Origin: an uncultured Bacteroidales bacterium
Lineage (GTDB): Bacteria; Bacteroidota; Bacteroidia; Bacteroidales; Muribaculaceae
Direction of reading: 5' to 3'
DNA: 7,128 nucleotides
Assembly: GCA_900552315.1 (NCBI GenBank)
Contig: URZM01000109.1
Span: 1 to 7,128 of the forward strand
Each line of letters starts with the position of its first letter. Position 1 is the first letter of the stretch. The position numbers and the translations under genes are program-made. Shown piece after piece: positions 1 to 6,296 of this stretch. The notes under the pieces were generated by a model, which was not told the origin of the DNA, made no database searches, and worked only from the letters and a program-made list of their open reading frames with translations.

Positions 1-59
1 CTCGAACGCCCGACCCCTACGTCCCGAACGTAGCGCGCTACCAACTGCGCTAAACCCCG
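1..59 (-). tRNA. tRNA-Pro(CGG), 3' part cut by the window edge
   Basis: The minus strand folds as a tRNA from base 59 down to base 1. The 5' acceptor strand CGGGGTT lies at 59-53, followed by TA. The D arm is GCGC, loop AGTTGGTA, GCGC (50-35). The anticodon arm is CTACG, loop TTCGGGA, CGTAG (33-17), so the anticodon is CGG (26-24), reading the Pro codon CCG. A five-base variable loop (16-12) and the 5' T stem GGGCG with TTCGAG of the T loop follow, and the window ends inside that loop. U33, G37 after the anticodon and C at position 1 all fit bacterial tRNA-Pro. The rest of the T arm, the 3' acceptor strand and any CCA lie outside the window. Confidence 0.96.
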
Positions 60-80
60 AGGTCCTTGCGGATTATGATC

Positions 81-111
81 CAATCGCAGACACGAGCTGC
101 AATTGCGACTG
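81..111 (-). other. Hairpin in the tRNA-Pro leader
   Basis: On the minus strand CAGTCGCA (111-104) can pair with TGCGATTG (88-81) to give an 8 bp stem with one G-U pair and a 15-base loop. It begins one base downstream of the promoter -7 box, so it would sit at or near the 5' end of the tRNA precursor, before the mature 5' end at 59. It may simply be part of the leader removed by RNase P. I see no T-run that would make it a terminator for the upstream transporter gene. Confidence 0.45.
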
Positions 112-143
112 CAAAGTTACAAACAAATTCCTCCACCGCCAAA
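112..143 (-). promoter_or_regulatory. Bacteroidota-type promoter for tRNA-Pro
   Basis: Reading the minus strand, TTTG (143-140) is followed by exactly 20 bases and then TAACTTTG (119-112), a full match to the -33/-7 consensus (TTTG, 19-21 bases, TAnnTTTG) recognised by the Bacteroidota housekeeping sigma factor. The -33 box lies four bases past the stop codon of the SulP gene. The tRNA 5' end is 52 bases after the -7 box, leaving a leader of roughly 45 bases. Confidence 0.85.
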
Positions 144-147
144 TTTT

Positions 148-1863
148 TTAGCCATTTTTGTTTTCCTCGGCATGGCGGCAAGCCAGCTCGTTGGCCACCA
201 CCACCGCCTGCGAGATGTGCGAGCAGATACGATCCGCGCCTACAAGGCGGTCTACACCCGCCTTGTGGAGCACCTCGCGCACGTTGGGCTGCACGCCGCT
301 CAGCACTATGTCTATGTCTTCGGCCAGGGAGGAGTTGATCAATATCTCAAGGTTGTGCACACCCGTGGCGTCGATGAAGGGCACCTTGCGCATGCGTATG
401 ATGCGCACCACGGGCTTCTCGTGCATTGTGCCGCGCATCACCTCGTCGAACTTCGTGGCCACGCCGAAGAAGAAAGGCCCGTCTATCTCATACACGCTCA
501 CACCCTTCTCCACATGCAGCTCCTCATGCACCGAGAGGTCGGTGCCCTCGGCAGCGTCGAGCTGCTCGCCGTACACGCGCACCGTAGTGTTCTGCATCAC
601 GCGCTTCAGGAACAGCACCACTGCCAGCAGCATGCCCATCTCTATGGCTATGGTCAGGTCGAAGATCACCGTTAGCAGGAAAGTGACCACCAGCACCGAG
701 ATGTCCGAGGCCGGGTTGCGGAATATGCCGCGTACCGTGCGCCATCCGCTCATGTTGTAGGACACCACTATCAGCACCGCTGCCAGGCACGACATAGGCA
801 CCAGGTTGATGAGCGGCATCAGGAACAGGAACACCAGAAGGAGCACCAGGGCATGGATTATGCCGGCCACCGGTGTGCGCCCCCCGTTTGTGATGTTGGT
901 CATGGTGCGCGCTATGGCGCCGGTCACCGGTATGCCGCCGAAGAATGGCACCGTGATGTTGGCCACCCCCTGGCCTATCAGCTCAGTGTTGGAACGTGTG
1001 CGTCCCCCCGTCACGCCGTCGGCCACCGTGGCCGACAGCAGGCTCTCTATGGCCCCCAGCATGGCGATGGTGAACGCCGAGGGGAGCAGCAGGCGTATGC
1101 TCTCCATGTTCAGACCCAGCGAGCGCGGGGTGGGGATGTCCGTGGGCAACGTGCCGAAACGCGCCCCGATGGTCTCCACCTCGGTGCATAGCCCTGCCTG
1201 GTTGAGCGCCCACACGCCCAGGCTCACAGTAACTATGGCCAGCAGCGGGCCGGGCAGACGCTTGGAGATGAACGGGGTGCCTATTATTATAAGGAGGGAG
1301 ACGGCGCCGGTGGCGAGCGTGGCCGGCTCTATGGTGCCGAAGCTGCGGAAATACAGCAGCCATTTGCCTATGAAATCTCCCGGTACCTCACCGGCCAAGG
1401 TAAGGCCGAAGAAGTCGGGCATCTGGGTGGAGAAGATGGTCAGCGCTATGCCCGCCGTGAACCCCACCACTATGGGGTAGGGGATGAACTTGATCACCGT
1501 CCCCAGCTTGAACACGCCCATGACCACCAGGAGTACCCCCGCCATGAACGTGGCGATGGCCAGACCCGTGAGGCCGTACATGGCTATTATATTGTAAACG
1601 ATTACGATGAACGCGCCTGTGGGACCTCCGATCTGCACCGTGTTGCCTCCTAAGGCCGACACGATGAAGCCGCCGATGATGGCCGTTATGAGTCCCGATG
1701 TGGGGCTTACCCCGCTGGCTATGGCGAACGCTATGGCAAGCGGCAGGGCCACTATACCCACCACTATACCCGCCGTAAGGTCGGTCTTGAAGCGAGTCAG
1801 CGAGTAATTGCGCAGGCACTCCAGCGATGCCGGGCGAAATGAGAATTTACGGGTTATATCCAT
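148..1863 (-). CDS. SulP-family (SLC26-type) inorganic anion transporter with C-terminal STAS domain
   Basis: This 571-residue inner-membrane protein has the usual SulP length and layout. Residues about 25-420 form the hydrophobic transport domain. The N-terminal part carries the family pattern around GVSPTSGLITAIIGG (51-65) and the Gly-rich QIGGPTGAF (77-85). The core pattern AIESLLSATVADG (271-283), NTELIGQGVANI (292-303) and GAIARTMTN (315-323) is clear. Residues about 450-560 form a STAS domain with FIDATG (496-501), matching the DxTG/DSSG loop where related anti-sigma antagonists are phosphorylated. The family moves sulfate, bicarbonate, other anions or dicarboxylates by proton- or sodium-coupled symport or by exchange; the substrate cannot be told from sequence, and no carbonic anhydrase or sulfur gene is beside it. 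The ATG at 1863 follows a strong promoter at a short distance and has no Shine-Dalgarno sequence, as expected for Bacteroidota. No clear terminator follows the stop; a tRNA promoter starts almost at once. Confidence 0.95.
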   Translation of the reverse strand: MDITRKFSFRPASLECLRNYSLTRFKTDLTAGIVVGIVALPLAIAFAIASGVSPTSGLITAIIGGFIVSALGGNTVQIGGPTGAFIVIVYNIIAMYGLTGLAIATFMAGVLLVVMGVFKLGTVIKFIPYPIVVGFTAGIALTIFSTQMPDFFGLTLAGEVPGDFIGKWLLYFRSFGTIEPATLATGAVSLLIIIGTPFISKRLPGPLLAIVTVSLGVWALNQAGLCTEVETIGARFGTLPTDIPTPRSLGLNMESIRLLLPSAFTIAMLGAIESLLSATVADGVTGGRTRSNTELIGQGVANITVPFFGGIPVTGAIARTMTNITNGGRTPVAGIIHALVLLLVFLFLMPLINLVPMSCLAAVLIVVSYNMSGWRTVRGIFRNPASDISVLVVTFLLTVIFDLTIAIEMGMLLAVVLFLKRVMQNTTVRVYGEQLDAAEGTDLSVHEELHVEKGVSVYEIDGPFFFGVATKFDEVMRGTMHEKPVVRIIRMRKVPFIDATGVHNLEILINSSLAEDIDIVLSGVQPNVREVLHKAGVDRLVGADRICSHISQAVVVANELACRHAEENKNG

Positions 1864-1897
1864 CTGATGCTTTTGGGTTGAATAAAGAAACAGGGCG

Positions 1898-1929
1898 CAA
1901 AATTAATCAAAAAACCTGACACCCCCAAA
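1898..1929 (-). promoter_or_regulatory. Bacteroidota-type promoter for the SulP transporter
   Basis: On the minus strand TTTG (1929-1926), a 20-base spacer and TAATTTTG (1905-1898) fully match the TTTG / TAnnTTTG consensus. Transcription should start near 1891, giving a leader of about 28 bases before the ATG at 1863. The spacer contains a run of six T. The four GTCMGAC heptamers lie just upstream of the -33 box, where an activator or repressor could act. The promoter makes the transporter independent of the XerD operon. Confidence 0.82.
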
Positions 1930-1935
1930 CGCCAA

Positions 1936-1977
1936 GTCAGACACGCGGCCGAGTCAGACATGTCCGACAAGTCCGAC
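1936..1977. repeat. Four GTC(A/C)GAC heptamers, three at 9-base spacing
   Basis: On the plus strand GTCAGAC occurs at 1936-1942 and 1953-1959, and GTCCGAC at 1962-1968 and 1971-1977. Starts are 17, 9 and 9 bases apart, so the last three form a 9-base tandem of GTCMGACAW type. Each heptamer is an interrupted palindrome (GTC-N-GAC). Neighbouring copies can also pair: on the minus strand GTCGGAC (1968-1962) and GTCTGAC (1959-1953) form a near-perfect inverted repeat separated by two bases. The array fills the space between the XerD stop and the SulP promoter. It could be an operator array, a terminator-like structure for the XerD operon, or a dispersed intergenic repeat; I cannot choose between these from the sequence. 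Confidence 0.7.
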
Positions 1978-2000
1978 CCGTCCCCCTCTCGAAAAGTTGT

Positions 2001-2939
2001 TCACGGTGTCTTGGGCCGGAAATGGGGATGGTGGGCCAGCAGTTCGGCGCGCACCCGCGTGCGGTCTATATGCACGTATTTCTCGGTGGTGGAGATGCTC
2101 TCGTGGCCCATCATCTCCTGGATGGCGCGCAGGTTGGCTCCCCCTTCCAGAAGGTGTGTCGCGAAGCTGTGGCGCAGGGTGTGGGGGCTCACGGTCTTCT
2201 TTATGCCGGCCAGGGCCGCCGCGTCGCGTATCACGTAGAACACCATGACGCGGGTGAGCCGCCTGCCCCTCCGGTTCAGGAAGAGTATGTCCTCCTCTCC
2301 CGGTTTTATTGGACCACGCTCACGCTGTTCCAGATATGCCTCTATCTCGGCCAGAGCCACCGGGGACAAGGGCACGAGGCGTTGCTTGGAGCCCTTGCCC
2401 TCCACGAGCATGTACTCCCGGTCGGCATAGATGTGGCTCAGGCGCAGCTCCACCAGCTCGCTCACGCGCAGGCCGCTGCCGTAGAGGGTCTCGACTATGG
2501 CGCGGTTGCGCTGTCCCTCGGCCTTGCTCATGTCTATGGCGGCTATAAGTGCGTTCACCTCGGACACCGTCAGCACGTCGGGCAGCGTCTCAGTCCGCGA
2601 AGGCCCTTCTATCAGCTCAGTGGGGTCGTCGTCGCGGTACCCCTCCAGACGCAGGAACCGGAAAAAGCTGCGCAGGCCGGTAAGGACCCTCGCCTGGGAG
2701 CGCCCCCCTATGCCGGTCTCGTGCAGGGCGAACAGGTATTCCTCCACCTCCCGGCGCGTGGCGAGCGCCGGGTCCAGGTTGCCGTCCACGAGCCACGCCA
2801 GCAGTCCGCGCACGTCGCGTCCGTACGCCTCGCGCGTGTTGGCGCTCAGTGAGCGCTCCACCAGCAGATACCCCGTGAAGTCACGCAGCAGCTTCTCCTC
2901 GCCCCCTATGGGACGGTGTTCCCGGTCGGCGCCGCTCAT
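2001..2939 (-). CDS. xerD: Site-specific tyrosine recombinase, XerD type
   Basis: This 312-residue protein is the usual size for XerC/XerD. Residues about 13-100 form the N-terminal SAM-like core-binding domain (from EEKLLRDFTGYL onward, including ERSLSANTREAYGRD). Residues about 118-295 are the catalytic domain. All six active-site residues are present: R158 (GSGLRVSE), K182 (GKGSKQR), H253 and R256 (SPHTLRHSFA), H279 (MMGHES) and nucleophile Y288 (TEKYVHI). The family resolves chromosome dimers at dif with a partner recombinase, acting in the cytoplasm at the division site. A housekeeping role is likelier than an integron or phage role because no cargo, attachment site or other mobile gene is nearby. 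I chose the ATG at 2939 because it overlaps the preceding stop as ATGA and has GAGGTG (2953-2948) 8 bases upstream. An in-frame start at 3020 would add 27 unconserved-looking Arg-rich residues inside the previous gene. XerC and XerD are hard to separate by eye. Confidence 0.92.
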   Translation of the reverse strand: MSGADREHRPIGGEEKLLRDFTGYLLVERSLSANTREAYGRDVRGLLAWLVDGNLDPALATRREVEEYLFALHETGIGGRSQARVLTGLRSFFRFLRLEGYRDDDPTELIEGPSRTETLPDVLTVSEVNALIAAIDMSKAEGQRNRAIVETLYGSGLRVSELVELRLSHIYADREYMLVEGKGSKQRLVPLSPVALAEIEAYLEQRERGPIKPGEEDILFLNRRGRRLTRVMVFYVIRDAAALAGIKKTVSPHTLRHSFATHLLEGGANLRAIQEMMGHESISTTEKYVHIDRTRVRAELLAHHPHFRPKTP

Positions 2940-3487
2940 GTCATCTTCACCTCTATCACGTTCAGCGGCTCGGAGTCGTCGCTCACGGCTATGGCCATGC
3001 GCCGGTCGGCGAACAGCCATCCGCCCCTCATGGCTCCGCGCAGGCGCTCGAAGGTCCCGGGCACATATTGCATGCCGCGCACCACGGCCATGTTGCCTCC
3101 CTGCAGCATCCCCTCAGGAATGGACTGGCGCAGGTCCGTGGCGTCGCAGATGCTGAGCACATGCAGCCCGTGGCGATAGCCGCCCAGCCCGCGCCCCATG
3201 ACGGGACGCATGTCGGCCATTCGCACCAGCTCCTCCACCTGCGGCTCCACGCCGTCCGATATACGCACCCCCTCCGGGGCCAGGCGCGCTATGAGGCGGA
3301 ACATCACCTCGTAGGCCCGCCGCGTGCGTTTGGGGTAGCCGGCCGTGAGGCGACGCATCCTCAGCACCGTGTAGTAATATCCTTTGCCGTATATCACATC
3401 CCTCACCACTCGGTAGGCGAAAGGGGAGTGGACCCCTATGCCCAGCCGGTGGCGGCGCAGTATGTACCAACGGCTCAGGACGGACAT
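2936..3487 (-). CDS. Small protein of unknown function, possibly a degenerate relative of a Bacteroidota SAM-methyltransferase family
   Basis: The 183-residue product has no signal peptide or membrane segment and is basic in its N-terminal third. Residues 13-25 (HRLGIGVHSPFAY) and the following VVRDVIYGKGYYY resemble the opening of a Bacteroidota class I methyltransferase-like family that I recall starting with a 'HG.HSPFVY' block. The usual Gly-rich SAM-binding motif that should follow (ELGTG.G type) is absent; the equivalent stretch reads RISDGVEPQVEELV (75-88). The protein is also shorter than the roughly 240 residues I expect for that family. If the likeness is real, catalysis has probably been lost. 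The gene is certainly translated: its ATG overlaps the YfhO stop by one base, its stop overlaps the xerD ATG, and AGGAGG (3501-3496) lies 8 bases before its start. The methyltransferase link rests on memory of a short N-terminal motif and is weak. Confidence 0.8.
   Translation of the reverse strand: MSVLSRWYILRRHRLGIGVHSPFAYRVVRDVIYGKGYYYTVLRMRRLTAGYPKRTRRAYEVMFRLIARLAPEGVRISDGVEPQVEELVRMADMRPVMGRGLGGYRHGLHVLSICDATDLRQSIPEGMLQGGNMAVVRGMQYVPGTFERLRGAMRGGWLFADRRMAIAVSDDSEPLNVIEVKMT
2940..2953 (-). promoter_or_regulatory. Shine-Dalgarno-like GAGGTG before xerD
   Basis: GAGGTG at 2953-2948 lies 8 bases upstream of the ATG at 2939, inside the last codons of the preceding gene. Together with the ATGA stop/start overlap it decides the xerD start in favour of 2939 over the in-frame ATG at 3020. 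Confidence 0.5.
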
Positions 3488-6006
3488 CAGGCTTTCCTCC
3501 TGCCTTTTACATAGCCGTACACGCAGAGCCCGACAGCGAGGGCGAGCAACAGATATATCACCACGACGGCACCCACGGCTATGCCGTTGGTCACGTGCAG
3601 GCTCTCGGGGTCGAAGGTGAAGACTATCTCATGCTTGCCCGCCGGCACCTTGAGGGCCCGCAGCACGTAGTTCACACGCGCTATGTCTGCCTCCTTGCCG
3701 TCCACGGTGGCCTTCCAGCCCCAAGGGAAATACACCTCGCTGAAGACGGCCACACCGCCCCGCTGTGAGTTCGCCTCGTATTTCAGCTCGTTGGGAGCGT
3801 AGCTCGTGAGCTTTATGCCGTCCCCGGGGGCAGGAGCAGAAGGTTGACCCAGCAGGGAGGCGAAGCTCTTGTTGGCCACGGCGGCGGTGCGGGTGTCCAG
3901 CGAATCGAGGGCCGCCATCTCCGCGTCGTCACCCTCCACATAGTCTATACGGCTCACCCACCAGGCGTTGCCCAGGGCGTCGGGGTTCTGCTCGGCCACC
4001 CACACCGCATTGCCCTGCCCGTCGTCCACCTGACCCATGAAATACTTGGCGTTCAACATGTTGATGACACCCATGTTGTTATTGTACACCTGACGCTCCA
4101 GCAGGTCGTTGTAGCGGGTGAGCTTGGCGGCATGGTAGCCTCCGATGGTCTTGTGGAAATATGAGCTGCGCGCGGAACCCATGCCGTTGATGTCCATGAC
4201 ACGGTAATGCGGGTCAGGGTCCTTGAGTATCTGGCGGTCGGCGTCGTTCTCCTCGAAGGTGATTTCATTCTGTTGGGTGAAATTCTCGTGGTCCACATAG
4301 CGCTTGTTCACCCCGTAGAGGTCTATGAGGCTGAACAGCAGCACGCCGCCCACCATGACGTATGCCTGCCGGTACCACCCCTTGATGTAGGCCGCCACCA
4401 CGGCGGTGCCGAGCGCCAGGAACAGGCACGAGCGCAACGCGTCGGCGCTCACCAGCCCCAGGCGCAGCTCTTTCACGGCGTTTATCATCGGCGAGTAATC
4501 AGGATTCTTAAGCAGGTCGGCCTCCCTCAGGGCATCGGTCTCGGCCTGCGAGAGGCCGGAACCCATCAGCGAGGGGAACATCCACAACAGCATGCATATA
4601 AGACCAAGCGAGCCGCTGACTATCAGTAGCTTGCACATCAGCCTTTCACGCGTGACGCGCGTGGCGGGTCCCTCAGGCTCACGGCATATCTCCACTATGC
4701 GGGCCACACCCATCATGGCCAGCAGAGGGATGGTGAACTCGGCTATCACCAATACGCTGGAGACGGTGCGGAACTTGTCGTAGCCGGGGAAATAGTCCAC
4801 GAACAGGCGCGAGAACCACTCGAAATTGTGGCCCCAGGCCAGCAGGATGCTCAGCACCGTGACCCCGAGGAGCCACCAGCGCAACGGCCCTCGGCAGATG
4901 CACAGGGCCAGGATGGCCAGGGCGAGCACGAAGGCTCCCACATACACCGGGCCGTTGGTCATGGGCTGGTCGCCGAAATACTGGTTGAACTGGGCCGCGA
5001 ACTGATAATTGCCGTTCTCTGTGTCGAAGCTGTAATCATCCGCCCCTTTCAGGTCCATCACGCTCTTGGGCTGGTTGGCGCCCTCCACGGGCTTGATCGT
5101 GGCGCCACCCTTGGCGTTGGGCACAAGCAAGGTCAGCGTCTCGTCGCCCCCGTAGCTCCACTGGGTGATGTAGTCGAAGTCTGCTCCACCCTCCTGGGGT
5201 GCCTCCCCTTCGGCGGAGCTGAGATAGGTGGCGCGCCCGCGTATGGTCTCCTTGGCGTACTGCGCCGTGTTGTAGAGGCTCGCTATGTTGGCCGCCAGGG
5301 CCAGCACCCCGGCGCCGAGCACGCAGCCGGTGGCTATGAGCCACTGGCGGGTCTTGCCCTCCCGGCGCAGGCTCATGAATGTGGCTCCCATCAGGGCCAC
5401 TATCACGAAGCCGAAATAGTACGACATCTGCGGATGGTTGGCCATGAGCTGCAACGCCCCGAACAGGGAGGCCAGGGCCGTGCCCCACAGATATTTGCCC
5501 CGATAGCAGAGCCAGATCCCTCCAATCGTGGGCGGTATGTAGCTCAGGGTGACGAACTTCCAGATGTGGCCCGCCCCTATGATGATGATGAAATAGGTGG
5601 AGAAGGCCCAGGCGACCGCCCCGAACAGTGCCACATACCAGCGCATCTCCATGCACAGCCCCATGATGAAAAAGCCTATCATCATGGCGAACAGCAGGTT
5701 GGCGGGCGACGGCAGCCACAGACCGTATGCCCGTGTGATCCAATCCAGAAGCGAGTTGGCCTCGTAGGAGGGTGAGATCTGGAAGGTCGGCATGCCGCCG
5801 AACAGGGAGTTGGTCCAGCGGGTGGCCTCGCCGGTCTGTTCCTTGAACTCCTGGCCCTCGTGGCCGTTGGCCAGGCCCTGCTGCATGTCATGCTGGCTCA
5901 GGGTGCGGCCGTCCACATCGTCCGGATAGAAAAAGGCCACGGCCAGCAGCGCCATAAGCGCCACGGCGGCAGCGATAAGGAATATTCTACGTTTGTCTTT
6001 CATCAT
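3487..6006 (-). CDS. YfhO-family polytopic membrane protein (predicted GT-C-like)
   Basis: This is a large integral membrane protein of 839 residues. The first membrane helix is at about 8-26, followed by a polar periplasmic loop with DGRTLSQHDMQQ (32-43) and the segment WTNSLFGGMPTFQI (64-77). Further helices lie at about 100-120, 123-143, 153-168, 172-188, 193-211, 222-243, 354-372, 376-391, 415-437, 456-477, 524-540 and 547-563. GAGHIWKFVTLSYIPP (144-159) and HPQMSYY (191-197) are typical of Bacteroidota members. Residues about 570-800 form a soluble extracytoplasmic region ending in PWGWKATVDG (761-770), typical of the YfhO C-terminal domain, before a last helix (806-830) and a basic tail. 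In Firmicutes YfhO transfers sugars from an undecaprenyl-phosphate donor to lipoteichoic acid; Bacteroidota lack that polymer, so a role with another surface glycan or lipid is inference. Two ATGs stand in tandem (6006 and 6003), so the start may be one residue later. It heads the coupled unit with the small protein and xerD. Confidence 0.93.
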   Translation of the reverse strand: MMKDKRRIFLIAAAVALMALLAVAFFYPDDVDGRTLSQHDMQQGLANGHEGQEFKEQTGEATRWTNSLFGGMPTFQISPSYEANSLLDWITRAYGLWLPSPANLLFAMMIGFFIMGLCMEMRWYVALFGAVAWAFSTYFIIIIGAGHIWKFVTLSYIPPTIGGIWLCYRGKYLWGTALASLFGALQLMANHPQMSYYFGFVIVALMGATFMSLRREGKTRQWLIATGCVLGAGVLALAANIASLYNTAQYAKETIRGRATYLSSAEGEAPQEGGADFDYITQWSYGGDETLTLLVPNAKGGATIKPVEGANQPKSVMDLKGADDYSFDTENGNYQFAAQFNQYFGDQPMTNGPVYVGAFVLALAILALCICRGPLRWWLLGVTVLSILLAWGHNFEWFSRLFVDYFPGYDKFRTVSSVLVIAEFTIPLLAMMGVARIVEICREPEGPATRVTRERLMCKLLIVSGSLGLICMLLWMFPSLMGSGLSQAETDALREADLLKNPDYSPMINAVKELRLGLVSADALRSCLFLALGTAVVAAYIKGWYRQAYVMVGGVLLFSLIDLYGVNKRYVDHENFTQQNEITFEENDADRQILKDPDPHYRVMDINGMGSARSSYFHKTIGGYHAAKLTRYNDLLERQVYNNNMGVINMLNAKYFMGQVDDGQGNAVWVAEQNPDALGNAWWVSRIDYVEGDDAEMAALDSLDTRTAAVANKSFASLLGQPSAPAPGDGIKLTSYAPNELKYEANSQRGGVAVFSEVYFPWGWKATVDGKEADIARVNYVLRALKVPAGKHEIVFTFDPESLHVTNGIAVGAVVVIYLLLALAVGLCVYGYVKGRRKA
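3488..3501 (-). promoter_or_regulatory. Shine-Dalgarno AGGAGG inside the end of the YfhO gene
   Basis: AGGAGG at 3501-3496 lies 8 bases before the ATG at 3487. The same bases encode two consecutive Arg codons (AGG AGG) in the C-terminal tail of the YfhO protein. It supports the chosen start of the small protein. Strong Shine-Dalgarno sequences are uncommon in Bacteroidota, and the SulP, YfhO and Lrp starts here have none. Confidence 0.6.
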
Positions 6007-6064
6007 CAGTGTTCTAAATGGGTGGCAGGCTCATGTCGCGAAGCAAGATTCCGGTGCCCATGTA

Positions 6065-6117
6065 GGGACATGCCTTCGGCATGTTTGCCCGGAGATTCCT
6101 TCGGCATGTTTGTCCGG
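6065..6117. repeat. REP-like element: 20-base direct repeat with palindromic hairpins
   Basis: CCTTCGGCATGTTTGCCCGG (6073-6092) recurs at 6098-6117 with one change (T for C at 6112), 25 bases start to start. The first copy is also the right arm of a hairpin: ACATGCC (6068-6074), loop TTC, GGCATGT (6078-6084), extended by GGG (6065-6067) pairing with CCC (6088-6090). An alternative, mutually exclusive hairpin pairs CCGGAG (6089-6094) with CTTCGG (6099-6104). The element lies within about 60 bases of the YfhO start, so it would fall in that gene's leader if the promoter is further upstream. Palindrome plus duplicated half-site is the layout of REP/BIME elements. Confidence 0.65.
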
Positions 6118-6167
6118 CAATCCAGGAAATCGTTCAGCCTGTTTAACGTACTTAAGGTATTTCTACA

Positions 6168-6175
6168 CAATCTTA
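6168..6175 (-). promoter_or_regulatory. Weak -7 candidate for the YfhO operon
   Basis: TAAGATTG on the minus strand (6175-6168) matches seven of eight positions of TAnnTTTG. No TTTG lies 19-21 bases upstream, so it is only a half promoter. If used, it would give a leader of about 160 bases that includes the REP-like hairpins. It lies in the most AT-rich part of this intergenic region. The true promoter may be elsewhere or need an activator. Confidence 0.25.
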
Positions 6176-6218
6176 CGTTTCTTTCAATTCCCCTCTCCAC
6201 AACCCGGCTTACGACATC

Positions 6219-6236
6219 CTCCGGCAGTGCCGGGAG
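6219..6236. other. Short GC-rich hairpin
   Basis: CTCCGGC (6219-6225), loop AGT, GCC (6229-6231) and GGAG (6233-6236) form a 7 bp stem with one bulged G at 6232. No T-run follows on either strand, so it is not a classical terminator. Confidence 0.45.
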
Positions 6237-6264
6237 AATGGGATAAGGGAGCGGAAAGGACGCA

Positions 6265-6291
6265 TGTGCGCGGAGCGGCAATGCCCGCACA
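6265..6291. other. Hairpin with nested inner stem
   Basis: TGTGCG (6265-6270) pairs with CGCACA (6286-6291); inside, GGC (6277-6279) and GCC (6283-6285) can pair around AAT, leaving CGGAGC unpaired on one side. It is separated by only five bases from the larger hairpin at 6297-6341, so the two may be one structured unit. Confidence 0.45.
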
Positions 6292-6296
6292 CAGCG

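Noticed and set aside
1953..1968. Intrinsic terminator for the XerD operon
   Set aside because: GTCGGAC and GTCTGAC can pair, but the loop is only two bases and no T-run follows directly; the T6 run is about 50 bases further on, in the SulP promoter spacer.
1931..1980. CRISPR array
   Set aside because: The repeats are 7 bases at 9-base spacing with no spacers of CRISPR size, and no cas genes are present.
2001..2939. Integrase of a genomic island inserted at the nearby tRNA-Pro
   Set aside because: The protein matches housekeeping XerD length and motifs, lies in an operon about 1.9 kb from the tRNA, and no duplicated tRNA end or mobile cargo is visible. The tRNA 3' end, the usual target, is outside the window.
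2940..3020. Longer xerD reading frame starting at 3020
   Set aside because: It overlaps the upstream gene by 85 bases and adds an Arg-rich stretch unlike XerD N termini. The ATG at 2939 has the ATGA overlap and a Shine-Dalgarno-like site at 8 bases.
4828..5775. 315-codon plus-strand open frame
   Set aside because: It lies antisense to the well-supported YfhO gene and is rich in Gly, His, Gln and Ala, as expected from a shadow frame in GC-rich DNA. The other long plus-strand frames are rejected for the same reason.
6006..6290. 94-codon minus-strand open frame between the regulator and YfhO genes
   Set aside because: It passes through the REP-like repeat, has no recognisable domain, and its low-complexity Pro/Arg/Leu start looks like GC-rich chance sequence.
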